From: an uncultured Lachnospiraceae bacterium
Lineage (GTDB): Bacteria > Bacillota > Clostridia > Lachnospirales > Lachnospiraceae
Direction of reading: 5' to 3'
Assembly: GCA_902767135.1 (NCBI GenBank)
Contig: CACXGE010000069.1
Location: 1 to 36,225 of the forward strand
Length of the DNA: 36,225 nt
Below the pieces are notes generated by a model. The model saw only the letters and a list, made by a program, of their open reading frames with translations. It was not told the DNA's origin and did no database searches. The translations under genes were made by a program, and so were the position numbers. Positions 16,305 to 24,486 of this stretch are shown piece by piece (within the stretch, counting starts at the first letter, position 1; each line of letters starts with the position of its first letter).

Positions 16305-18045
16305 TGTCTTCCCCCTTTTTAAACTGGGAATTGTAAATCTCCTGATACATTTCACAGCTTTTTATAAGTTCCTGATGTGTTCCCATACCAACCATATTTC
16401 CCTCGTCTAACACAATAATTTTATCCGCCTGCATAATAGAAGCAGTTCTCTGCGAGACAATGAATATGGTCATGGCCTTGTTTTTTGCTAACTCTTTTAA
16501 TCCGGCTCTCAACTTTGCTTCCGTAGCATAATCTAACGCCGAGGTTGCATCATCCAAAATCAAAATCTCCGGATTTTTTACCAAAGCTCTGGCAATACAT
16601 AGCCTCTGTCTCTGTCCACCAGATAAATTCTTTCCTCCCTGGGATAACATAGTCTTTCGCTTTTGTGGTTTTCCTTCCACAATTTCCCTTGCCTGGGCAG
16701 TCTCTAAGGCGGCCTGAATTTCTTCTAGGGTTGCATCCTCTTTTCCCCAGCGCAAATTTTCTTCTATGGTTCCATGAAACAGCACATTCTTTTGCAGGAC
16801 AATCCCACATAGATTTCTTAGGCTCTTTTCATCGTACTGATTCACATCTTTCCCATCAATCAAAATCTTTCCCTTGCTTGCACTATAAAAGCCGCAAATC
16901 AAATGCACCAGACTGCTTTTTCCAGAACCGGTTCCTCCAATTATGCCTACCATGTCTCCCGGTCTGACCTTAAAACTGATATCTTTCAAGGAACTGTCCC
17001 CAGCCCCCTGGTAAGTGAATTCTACTTGTTGAAATTCCACCTTATATTCCCTGTCCCCATGGTCCCAGTTCGTCTGTTGTGACATGACTTTGTTCCCCTT
17101 TGGTTCTTCTATCTGAAGTATATCTGCCACCCTGTCTCCACTGGCCACAGCCTTGGTAATTGTGATAATCAGATTGGCAAGCTTAATCAATTCTACCAGA
17201 ATCTGTGACATATAATTATACAATGCCACTACCTGCCCCTGGGTTAAAGTTCCCTGATTTACCCGAATTGACCCCACATAGATTAACACAACAATCCCTA
17301 TATTAATTGTCACAAAGGTAAGGGGATTCATAAGGGCTGAAATTTTCCCCACATATAACTGTGCCTTGGTATACTCCTGATTTCTTGCGCTAAACCGCCT
17401 GATTTCCCAGTTCTCTTTTGAAAAAGCACGTATCAGACGTATCCCGCTAAGATTTTCTCTGGTAATGGATAATATAGAATCCAGAGACTGTTGTACCTTT
17501 TTATATAAAGGTATGGTAAGCATCATAATGCCAAATACAATCACAGATAAGAGAAGAATCACACCCAAAAATACAAAAGCTGTGGTAACATCTATGGTAA
17601 ACGCCATGACCATGGCTCCAAACACAATAAATGGAGAGCGCAAAAACAGGCGCAGCACCATATTAACCCCAGACTGCAACCGATTGATATCACTGGTCAT
17701 TCGTGTAATCAGACTGGAACTCCCCAAAGAATCTAATGTGGTGAAAGAAAATCCTTGTATCTTTTCAAACAGGCCATCCCGAAGTTCTTTTGCAAAACCG
17801 GTGGCTGCCTTTGCCGCAAAATACTGAGCTGTGATGGAAGAAATCAGCCCTACCACTCCAAGCAGCACCATGACTCCACACATTTTTGTGATATACACCT
17901 TATCATGGTTTCCTATACCCGTGTCAATTACTGCCGCCACTACCAAGGGTACAATCAATTCAAAGGAGGCCTCTAACAATTTAAACAATGGTCCTAATAC
18001 GGTTTCCTTTTTATAATTCTTCAAATATACAAATAATCTTTTCAT
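16294..18045 (-). CDS. ABC exporter half-transporter, first subunit (Asp in place of catalytic Glu)
   Basis: This is a 583-aa fusion of a six-helix membrane domain (about 15-310) with an ATPase domain (335-583). Walker A is GGTGSGKSS (370-378) and the signature LSGGQ (474-478) is canonical. Walker B reads LILDDATSALD, with Asp499 where the catalytic Glu is expected. That change is typical of the degenerate-site partner in heterodimeric exporters such as TM287/288. It is translationally coupled to the second subunit. The frame is open to 18138 but would overlap the DJ-1 gene; MKRLFVYLKNY at 18045, 31 bp past the DJ-1 stop, is the natural start despite only a modest AGGAAAG ribosome site. Confidence 0.93.
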   Translation of the reverse strand: MKRLFVYLKNYKKETVLGPLFKLLEASFELIVPLVVAAVIDTGIGNHDKVYITKMCGVMVLLGVVGLISSITAQYFAAKAATGFAKELRDGLFEKIQGFSFTTLDSLGSSSLITRMTSDINRLQSGVNMVLRLFLRSPFIVFGAMVMAFTIDVTTAFVFLGVILLLSVIVFGIMMLTIPLYKKVQQSLDSILSITRENLSGIRLIRAFSKENWEIRRFSARNQEYTKAQLYVGKISALMNPLTFVTINIGIVVLIYVGSIRVNQGTLTQGQVVALYNYMSQILVELIKLANLIITITKAVASGDRVADILQIEEPKGNKVMSQQTNWDHGDREYKVEFQQVEFTYQGAGDSSLKDISFKVRPGDMVGIIGGTGSGKSSLVHLICGFYSASKGKILIDGKDVNQYDEKSLRNLCGIVLQKNVLFHGTIEENLRWGKEDATLEEIQAALETAQAREIVEGKPQKRKTMLSQGGKNLSGGQRQRLCIARALVKNPEILILDDATSALDYATEAKLRAGLKELAKNKAMTIFIVSQRTASIMQADKIIVLDEGNMVGMGTHQELIKSCEMYQEIYNSQFKKGEDNEQ

Positions 18046-18076
18046 TCTGTTTCTTACTTTCCTAACGATTCCTATT

Positions 18077-18628
18077 CTATTTATAAATAATAGCCCTGGC
18101 AATTTCCTCTGCCTTTTCTTTTCCCATAAGTTTTTCAATCAGGGCACAGGAAAATTCTATTGCAGTTCCCATTCCCCGGCTGGTAATCACATTTCCATCT
18201 ACTGCTACCTTTTCTTTTTTTACGGTTGCCCCCTGCAGTCTGTCTTCAAATCCCGGATAACACTCTGCATGTTTTCCAGATAAGATTCCCAAATCACCAA
18301 AAATACTAGGTGCAGCACAGATTGCTGCCACAAATTTTCCAGCATGAAAGAAATCTTTCACTGTATCTGTTACCAGCTTGCAGGCACCAAGATTTGTAGT
18401 TCCCGGCATTCCTCCTGGCAAAACCACCATATCTACCTTGGAAAAATCCACATCCTTAGCATAAGTATCCGCCTGAATCTGAATTTTATGCGCTCCCGTC
18501 ACGTTAAGAGAATCTTCTCTTATGGAAGCCATCTTTACTTCCACACCGGCTCTTCTCAGCATATCTACCACGGTCAAACCTTCAATTTCCTCAAATCCTT
18601 CTGCAAAAAAAACTACTACTTTACTCAT
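18077..18628 (-). CDS. DJ-1/PfpI family protein
   Basis: This 183-aa Rossmann-like protein belongs to the DJ-1/ThiJ/PfpI superfamily. The expected reactive residues are present: Glu16 (EGFEEIEG), nucleophile Cys104 (AAICAAPSIFG) and a His near 120 (LSGKHAECYPGF). Members act as oxidative-stress sensors, glyoxalase/deglycase-like enzymes or chaperones, and the role here cannot be fixed. AAGGAGGAAGATAGT before the ATG at 18628 is decisive; the frame is open to 18661. It is the first gene before the ABC exporter pair, separated from it by about 31 bp, so they are probably co-transcribed. Confidence 0.93.
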   Translation of the reverse strand: MSKVVVFFAEGFEEIEGLTVVDMLRRAGVEVKMASIREDSLNVTGAHKIQIQADTYAKDVDFSKVDMVVLPGGMPGTTNLGACKLVTDTVKDFFHAGKFVAAICAAPSIFGDLGILSGKHAECYPGFEDRLQGATVKKEKVAVDGNVITSRGMGTAIEFSCALIEKLMGKEKAEEIARAIIYK

Positions 18629-18662
18629 ACTATCTTCCTCCTTGCGCAATTTTATATACAAG

Positions 18663-18691
18663 ATTATAATACCTTATAAAGAGAAAATCTA
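18663..18691 (-). promoter_or_regulatory. Candidate promoter of the DJ-1/ABC exporter unit
   Basis: On the minus strand a perfect TATAAT lies at 18663-18668, about 35 bp before the ATG. The -35 position holds TAGATT with a 17-bp spacer, a poor match. The -10 box carries most of the support. Confidence 0.45.
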
Positions 18692-18732
18692 GAAAAATAA
18701 ATAATAATATATCAGCCAAATGATATCGTGGT

Positions 18733-18875
18733 GTTACTGTACACACAATGTGTGCACAGTAACGATTTCAGCCCATTAAAAATGCATCTACGATGCATGG
18801 GGCTGAAATTTCGCATAATATCATTCTTGGCGCATAGCTTAACAGCAAGTGTTAAGCTTGCGTCTGTACAGTAAC
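18733..18875. repeat. Composite three-hairpin palindromic element (copy A)
   Basis: Three hairpins lie in a row. The first pairs GTTACTGTACACAC with GTGTGCACAGTAAC (18733-18763). The second pairs ATTTCAGCCC (18765-18774) with GGGCTGAAAT (18800-18809) and holds an inner ATGCATC/GATGCAT hairpin. The third pairs CGCATAGCTTAACA with TGTTAAGCTTGCG (18831-18862). The element ends TGTACAGTAAC, the reverse complement of its start GTTACTGTACA, giving 11-bp terminal inverted repeats. There is no coding frame. The plan matches the element at 21865-21999. It may be a MITE or a structured RNA. Confidence 0.7.
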
Positions 18876-18882
18876 AAATCGT

Positions 18883-18913
18883 GTTACAATACACACAATG
18901 TGTGCACAGTAAC
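18883..18913. repeat. Extra copy of the first hairpin of the palindromic element
   Basis: GTTACAATACACAC-AAT-GTGTGCACAGTAAC repeats 18733-18763 with three changes in the left arm. The 23-nt right part (18891-18913) is identical to 18741-18763. It ends just before the ribosome site of the CYTH gene, so it lies in that gene's leader. Confidence 0.75.
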
Positions 18914-18931
18914 AGAAAGGATGGAAAACAT

Positions 18932-19408
18932 ATGGAAAATAACAATAACGTGGAAATCGAGAGAAAATATTTAGTAAATGATTTGCCGGATAACCTGGAA
19001 AGTTATCCCCATAAGAAAATAGAACAAGGCTATTTATGCACATCTCCAGTAGTAAGAATCCGAAGACAGGAGGAAGCATATATATTAACTTATAAAGGTC
19101 AGGGACTTATGGCTAGAACAGAATACAACCTTCCTCTCTCCAAAGAAGGATATGAACATTTAAGAAAAAAAACAGATGGGTACACCATATCAAAAACCAG
19201 ATATTACATTCCTTTTGATGAAACCCACATCATAGAATTAGATGTTTTTGACCCGCCATTTGCACCATTGTATCTGGCAGAAGTAGAATTCAGCTCCCTT
19301 GAAGAAGCTGAATCTTTCCTTCCCCCAGAATGGTTTGGCACCGATGTAACCTTTGACGGCAGTTATCACAACAGCGCCATGAGCCAGGGTGCCCATAGAA
19401 AGAACTAA
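18932..19408 (+). CDS. CYTH domain protein (triphosphate tunnel metalloenzyme)
   Basis: This 158-aa protein starts with the CYTH hallmark EIERKYLV (ExExK: Glu8, Glu10, Lys12). It carries further tunnel residues in VVRIRRQEEAYILTYKG, ELDVFDPPF and AEVEFSSLEEAESF. Such enzymes hydrolyse inorganic triphosphate or nucleotide triphosphates with Mg2+ or Mn2+, and a few make cAMP; a phosphatase role is the more likely. AGAAAGG about 10 nt before the ATG at 18932 supports the start, and the frame is open to 18881 through the repeat hairpin. It is convergent with the next gene, with 8 bp between stop codons and no evident terminator. Confidence 0.9.
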   Translation: MENNNNVEIERKYLVNDLPDNLESYPHKKIEQGYLCTSPVVRIRRQEEAYILTYKGQGLMARTEYNLPLSKEGYEHLRKKTDGYTISKTRYYIPFDETHIIELDVFDPPFAPLYLAEVEFSSLEEAESFLPPEWFGTDVTFDGSYHNSAMSQGAHRKN

Positions 19409-19416
19409 TGGAATCA

Positions 19417-20724
19417 TCAAAAACCTAAAATAGATGAAAGAGCTCCGCTTACAATTCCCCCGAGACTTTTCTTGATTTGGGAATTCAGCTCTTTCATATC
19501 TTCCTCTGAACCATTGACTAAATCAATCTTATCGCCACCAGGCACACTGGCCGGGTAGTCTCCGTAGGCCATCTGTAAATTCCCTGTCATATCAAGCTTC
19601 ACATCCCCTAGTTTGAATTTGATATCATCAAACACCAAAGAAAACTTTTTCTCCCCTGCCTTCAATGATAAGATGGCTGTGCAGTCCACCATACAGCCCG
19701 ATTTTTTTTCCGTAGCACTAAAATATACTTTGTTATCTTCCGTGCTATAGTCTATGCTGCACTGACCATCCACATATGACTCTTCTCCCTTGGTAATATT
19801 TAAGGTAAGACTCTCCTGAAATCCTGTTTTTCCTTCCTTTTCCTGTGCTGATTTTTCAGTTTGGGCACAATATCCGTTTTCTTTATTTTCAATCTTTAAG
19901 GAAATCACCTTTCCATTTTTGTCCATTTCTTCTTCGATAACAAGTCCCTGCTCTGTGCTGACAAATTTGGAAATAATATTTATATAACCCTGAGATTCAT
20001 ATTCTGGAAATTCTTTCTTTAAATCTGCCAGAAAGTTATTCATATCCTCTGTTGGAATTACAATGGTATATTGATATCCACCATATTCGTTTTCCGATTT
20101 TGACTTTTCCACAGTAAGCTTCTTATACATCTGTATAAAATCATAACTTAAGGTCTTATTATCCCACAACATTTCCAGACTTCCGTATGAATTAGTACTT
20201 ACCATCTGGTCAAATAATCCTGCATATCCCTTTTGCAACACACGGATATTTCTATTGTTTAAACCAAGTTTCCCATCCCAGGCTGACATATCACCGGTAT
20301 AATTAATGTAAGGTACTTTATCCTGAAATAAATCCGAAACAAAATACACATTATCCTGGTCAGTAATTGTCTTCACTGTGGCAAAAGGCATTCCACCCAG
20401 ACCAATGCTCCACTGATTGTCTACCATTTTATTTTTCTTGTCAATATTGCTGACAAAGGAAGCCTCAATCGTAACTCCTGCCACTTTTTCCTGCAGTTTT
20501 CCCTCCATCACAGTATCCTTCTTGATGGATTCTTTATAGAAAGTTTTATATGCAAAATACTCATTAAAATACTTGTCTTCTGTTAAAGTAAAATATTCTT
20601 TTGCACCTAACAGCGCCTCTGCCTTTTTATCATTTTTTTGAAAAAGAATTACACCTATTATCACTAAAATTGCCGCTACCATAAGAGCAATGACTAAGCT
20701 TTTCTTCTTATTCCATTCATACAT
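19417..20724 (-). CDS. Membrane-anchored extracellular protein of unknown function (435 aa)
   Basis: I do not firmly recognise it. A short basic N terminus (MYEWNKKKS) leads into one membrane helix at about 9-29, followed by a roughly 400-residue, Lys/Glu-rich, beta-prone outer part with regular alternation (TVKTITDQDNVYFVSD, YTIVIPTEDMNNFL, QGLVIEEEMDKNG). It resembles the architecture of Lachnospiraceae single-pass proteins such as those named DUF6583, but that link is from memory and weak. AAGGATGG before the ATG at 20724 sets the start; upstream ATGs at 20763 and 20733 are less likely. It follows the LacI gene by 63 bp on the same strand and may be read through from it. Confidence 0.7.
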   Translation of the reverse strand: MYEWNKKKSLVIALMVAAILVIIGVILFQKNDKKAEALLGAKEYFTLTEDKYFNEYFAYKTFYKESIKKDTVMEGKLQEKVAGVTIEASFVSNIDKKNKMVDNQWSIGLGGMPFATVKTITDQDNVYFVSDLFQDKVPYINYTGDMSAWDGKLGLNNRNIRVLQKGYAGLFDQMVSTNSYGSLEMLWDNKTLSYDFIQMYKKLTVEKSKSENEYGGYQYTIVIPTEDMNNFLADLKKEFPEYESQGYINIISKFVSTEQGLVIEEEMDKNGKVISLKIENKENGYCAQTEKSAQEKEGKTGFQESLTLNITKGEESYVDGQCSIDYSTEDNKVYFSATEKKSGCMVDCTAILSLKAGEKKFSLVFDDIKFKLGDVKLDMTGNLQMAYGDYPASVPGGDKIDLVNGSEEDMKELNSQIKKSLGGIVSGALSSILGF

Positions 20725-20787
20725 TATTTTCACCATCCTTGATAAATAGTAATACTCTGCCAACCAAAGTCAGCAGAGCAATCTGTT

Positions 20788-21807
20788 TCATTGTGTAGAT
20801 TCTCTTATCATCAGTTCCCCGTCAAAGTACTTATGGGTGTGTTTTGTTTTCTTTCGTATCACTTGAAATAAAATTCTAGTAGTCTCTTTCGCAATTTCCT
20901 CTATGGGCTGTTTTATGGTGGTCAACGATGGGGTATAGTAGGTGGCTATATCAATTCCATCGAATCCTGCCACAGCAATATCTTCCGGTATTCTTAAGCC
21001 CACGTCATGTATGGCACGACATGCACCTACAGCAAGACTGTCAGATATTGCAAACACACTGGTAAAACTCTCCTTTTCATCCAAAAGCTCTCTCATAAGT
21101 TTATATCCATTCTCCATAGAATAATCTTCGCCATCTTCCATATAACGGATTAGTTTAGGATTTAAAGGTACTTGATGCTTCTCTAACGCCTGCTCATACC
21201 CCATCAGGCGAAGCCTTCCCACACTTTCATCATATTTCGTCGCCGTCAAAATGGCAATGTCTCTGTGTCCCTGAGTACACAAATAATCTACCATCCGATA
21301 ACTTTCCTTTACATCATCCACAGAGACAGAAGAATAAAATTCATCGTCCTCATACTGCGGTTTTGCACTGGTAACTAACACCACTGGAACCTTAAGCAGT
21401 TTTAAACTGTCTGCGCTTTCTGTGTAAAATCCTCCAAGGAAAATCATCCCTTTCAATCGACGCTCCTTCTCCAATTCCATCGCAATGGAAACTTCATCTT
21501 CACTAGGCTCTACATGGCGCACCACCATACTGTACTGCTTTTTCTCTATTTCTTCCTCGATGACACGAATCATCCTGCCGAAGAAGGGGTTATCCACCCC
21601 CTTGACCAACAGCGCTATCGTATTGGAATCCGTACGTTTTAAATTTCTTGCACTATTGTTTGGTACATAATTATATTCCCGGATTACCTCCATTATTTTC
21701 TGCTTTGTTTCCGCATTAATATCTGGATGGTCATTCATAGCCCTGGATACGGTGCTTACCCCTACTCCACATATCCTGGCAATGTCCTTAATGGTTATTG
21801 TTTCCAT
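20788..21807 (-). CDS. LacI family transcriptional regulator, probable maltodextrin/starch regulator
   Basis: This 339-aa repressor-type protein has the LacI helix-turn-helix at the N terminus (TIKDIARICGVGVSTVSRAM) and the hinge helix around NNSARNLKR. A periplasmic-binding-like effector domain follows, including FGRMIRVIEEEI, FAISDSLAVGACRAI and the typical AVAGFDGIDIATYYTPSLTT. It lies next to malQ and the MalEFG genes, so maltose or maltodextrin is the likely inducer. GATGGGGGATC precedes the ATG, and a TATAAT at 21824-21829 gives a very short leader. A LacI-like operator is present at the malE promoter (27039-27050). Confidence 0.93.
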   Translation of the reverse strand: METITIKDIARICGVGVSTVSRAMNDHPDINAETKQKIMEVIREYNYVPNNSARNLKRTDSNTIALLVKGVDNPFFGRMIRVIEEEIEKKQYSMVVRHVEPSEDEVSIAMELEKERRLKGMIFLGGFYTESADSLKLLKVPVVLVTSAKPQYEDDEFYSSVSVDDVKESYRMVDYLCTQGHRDIAILTATKYDESVGRLRLMGYEQALEKHQVPLNPKLIRYMEDGEDYSMENGYKLMRELLDEKESFTSVFAISDSLAVGACRAIHDVGLRIPEDIAVAGFDGIDIATYYTPSLTTIKQPIEEIAKETTRILFQVIRKKTKHTHKYFDGELMIRESTQ

Positions 21808-21864
21808 GATCCCCCATCACCTTATTATATTTTTCGTTTTGAATTTCCTTGTCTTACTCTTCTT

Positions 21865-21999
21865 CGTATCTGTTCAGAGCTACTGAACAGATATGTAAAT
21901 GAGGCAATGCTTGCGCATACAAAATTGCCTCATTTTTTAAAATTAACATTTTTTCCACGGTCTCAGCAGTAAATGCTGAGACCTGTACTGAATCGTTAC
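21865..21999. repeat. Composite three-hairpin palindromic element (copy B)
   Basis: The first hairpin pairs CGTATCTGTTCAG with CTGAACAGATATG (21865-21895, loop AGCTA). The second pairs AATGAGGCAAT with ATTGCCTCATT (21898-21934) and is followed on the plus strand by six T. The third pairs GGTCTCAGCA with TGCTGAGACC (21959-21983, loop GTAAA). The end CTGTACTGAATCGTTAC overlaps the malQ stop codon (21996-21998), so the element supplies or abuts the end of malQ. The block 21948-21999 is shared with 1145-1195. It fills nearly all of the lacI-malQ gap. Confidence 0.7.
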
Positions 22000-23497
22000 T
22001 CTTCTTCCTTCTTTACTGGAATTCTTGCATATAATTTTGTAAGATGCTTTATTTTTTCTACAATTTCATCGGTAATATCATCTTTATTCATACGCCACTT
22101 CCAGTTGCATCCTAAGGTAGAAGGTATATTGATTCTTGCCTCAGATCCTAATCCCAAATAATCCTGAAGTGGAATGATACAGGTGTCTGCCACACTTGCC
22201 ATAGCCAAACGGATGAAATCCCAGTGAATCTGTTCTTCCTCTGCTCCATGGTTATTCATATATTCTGCTGCAAACTCCTTGTCAGCGTCCGGAATCACAT
22301 CATACCAGCCACGAACAGTATCATTATCATGAGTACCTGTATATACAATACAATTCTTTGGATAGTTGTGTGGCAGGTAGTCGCTGTCCTCTCTGGAATC
22401 AAAAGCAAACTGTAAAATCTTCATTCCAGGATATCCACATTTTTCTAATAATTCTAATACAGTATCTGTCAGGAATCCTAAGTCCTCTGCAATAATATCC
22501 ATATCTCCAAGTTTTGAATTCAGCTTCTTGAACAAGTCATACCCTGGACCTGGCATCCATTTTCCATTTACCGCAGTATCTTCGCCAAATGGAATGGAAT
22601 AATATTCATCAAAACCTCTAAAATGGTCAATACGAACTACATCATATAACTGGAAGCAGTAGGAAACTCTCTGAACCCACCACTTGTATCCTGTCCTCTT
22701 GTGATATTCCCAGTCATAAAGTGGGTTACCCCATAACTGTCCTGTCTCTGAAAATGCATCTGGTGGACAGCCTGCTACAGCCACTGGCTGACAATTCTCA
22801 TCAAACTGGAATAACTTTGGATTCGCCCATGCATCTGCACCGTCAAAGGCAACATAAATCGGGATGTCCCCAATAATCTTAATTCCTCTTTCATTTGCAT
22901 AGTTTTTCAGATTCATCCACTGTTTCTTAAACATATACTGCTGGAATTCATAAAATGTGATCTCATCTTTTAATTCTTCCTTGTATGCTCTCATGGCCTT
23001 TGGCTCTCTCATTCGGATATCCATGTCCCACTCTGTCCATGCACGTCCATCAAATTTATTCTTGACCGCCATATACAGAGCATAATCATCTAACCAAAAA
23101 GAATTTTCTTCTTTGAACTGAACAAACTCCTGATTCTCTCTAATATTACTTCTCTCATATGCTTTTCTCAGAATATCAAAACGGGCAAAATAAATCTTTT
23201 CGTAATCTATATAATTTACATTATCACCGAAATCACAAGATTCACATTCTTCTTTCGTCAACAAACCTTCACCCATCAATGCCTCTAAATCTATGTAATA
23301 TGGATTTCCAGCATAGGTTGAAAATGCTGATATGGGGAATCTCCATATCCGGTTGGACCTAAAGGAAGAATCTGCCAGTACGTCTGACCTGCTTCCTGTA
23401 ATTTTTCTACAAATCTGTAGGCTTCTTTTGAAAATGTACCAATTCCATACTCTGAAGGAAGGCTGGAAATTGGTAATAACACACCACTTGCTCTCAT
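21996..23497 (-). pseudogene. malQ: 4-alpha-glucanotransferase MalQ, interrupted by a one-base frameshift
   Basis: The GH77 enzyme moves glucan chains between maltodextrins in the cytosol. The N-terminal part (from ATG 23497, MRASGVLLPISSLPSEYGIG to PTGYGDSPYQ) is in one frame. At about 23326 one base is missing, so the frame runs to a stop near 23291. The remainder (YAGNPYYIDL..., down to 21996) continues in another frame. Restoring one base after TATCAG gives the family sequence SPYQSFSTYAGNPY. Catalytic residues downstream are intact: VRIDHFRGF (nucleophile), IIAEDLGF (acid/base), GTHDNDTVRGW. AGAGGAGAAAAG precedes the start. Causes are recent loss, a sequencing error or, less likely, recoding. 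A truncated protein from an internal start would lack about 75 residues. Confidence 0.88.
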
Positions 23498-23550
23498 TCT
23501 TTTCTCCTCTTTAATACTTAATTACAATTTTTCTGGTCTTAACCCAAGGA

Positions 23551-23579
23551 TAGAGTGCCCCCTTTATGAAAGCACTCTA
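23551..23579 (-). terminator. Hairpin between malG and malQ
   Basis: TAGAGTGC (23551-23558) pairs with GCACTCTA (23572-23579). No T run follows on the minus strand, so it may be a processing or stabilising hairpin rather than a full terminator. GATTCA/TGAATTC pairs just upstream add a second small hairpin. Confidence 0.4.
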
Positions 23580-23607
23580 GAATTCACACTCTGAATCGTT
23601 CCCTTGA

Positions 23608-24486
23608 TTATCCTTTCACAGCTCCTGCCACGACTCCCTTAATAATATACTTCTGACATGACAGGTAGAATACAATAATAGGTATGATTGCCAATACTAA
23701 CATGGCCATCATGGCACCCATATCTACAGAACCATATCCACCACGCAAATACTGAATCGCAATTGGAATTGTCTTTCTTTCTGTTCCCAATACCAGGTAT
23801 GGCAGTAAGTAGTCATTCCAAATCCACATAGCATTCAAAATGGCAATTGTGATTGCTGTCGGTTTCAACATTGGAAATACGATATGAAAGAAAGTCTGTA
23901 TTGGCGTACATCCATCAATCATAGCTGCCTCTTCCATGGCAATTGGTACGGATTTCACAAAACCGCTGAACATAAATACAGATAATCCTGAGCCAAATCC
24001 CAGATAGATAAATATTATACCAACTGGATTGTCTAAATGCAATCTATTTGCGATAAAAGTTAATGTAAACATTACCATCTGGAATGGTACAATCATTGAA
24101 AACGAGAATAAAAAGTATAAGATACTTGTAAATTTTGATTTAATTCTCGTAATAACCCAGGCTGTCATGGCTGTCAAAAATACAATGACAATAACAGAAC
24201 TTACGGTAATGAATAAGGACCATCCCATAGACTGGAAGATACCAATCTTCACCGCACCATCTGTATAGTTACGCAGCCCTACAAAGGTATCCGCATTTGG
24301 GAATTTAAACGGCTGGTCTGATATGTACAGTTTACTCTTAAATGAGTTGATAAATACTACAATAATAGGTACCAGGAACAAAACAGACAAAAATGTCAAA
24401 AAGATAGTCAATACAATCCCCTGGCTGCCGGTAACTACTGGAGATTCAACCAAATCTAAGTCTTTTTCTTTTTTACTTCTAGCCAT
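23608..24486 (-). CDS. Maltodextrin ABC transporter permease, MalG type
   Basis: This 292-aa inner-membrane permease has six hydrophobic helices, and the cytoplasmic EAA loop reads MEEAAMIDGCTPIQTFFHIV, the contact site for the ATPase. The short charged N terminus and the C-terminal SCQKYIIKGVVAGAVKG are typical of MalG/CUT1 permeases. Its ATG overlaps the malF stop by one base (TAATG), showing translational coupling. No ATPase gene is in the window; CUT1 importers of Firmicutes often share an MsmX/MalK-type ATPase encoded elsewhere. The substrate is inferred as maltodextrins from the neighbouring amylases and malQ. Confidence 0.93.
   Translation of the reverse strand: MARSKKEKDLDLVESPVVTGSQGIVLTIFLTFLSVLFLVPIIVVFINSFKSKLYISDQPFKFPNADTFVGLRNYTDGAVKIGIFQSMGWSLFITVSSVIVIVFLTAMTAWVITRIKSKFTSILYFLFSFSMIVPFQMVMFTLTFIANRLHLDNPVGIIFIYLGFGSGLSVFMFSGFVKSVPIAMEEAAMIDGCTPIQTFFHIVFPMLKPTAITIAILNAMWIWNDYLLPYLVLGTERKTIPIAIQYLRGGYGSVDMGAMMAMLVLAIIPIIVFYLSCQKYIIKGVVAGAVKG

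Noticed and set aside
19434..19500. GAAAGAGCT...AGCTCTTTC inverted repeat near the convergent gene ends as a terminator
   Set aside because: Both arms are inside the coding end of the 435-aa gene, 40 bp apart, without a T run; chance is likely.
21898..21938. Plus-strand intrinsic terminator between lacI and malQ
   Set aside because: The stem and T run look right, but no plus-strand gene exists upstream. It is better seen as the second hairpin of the palindromic element.
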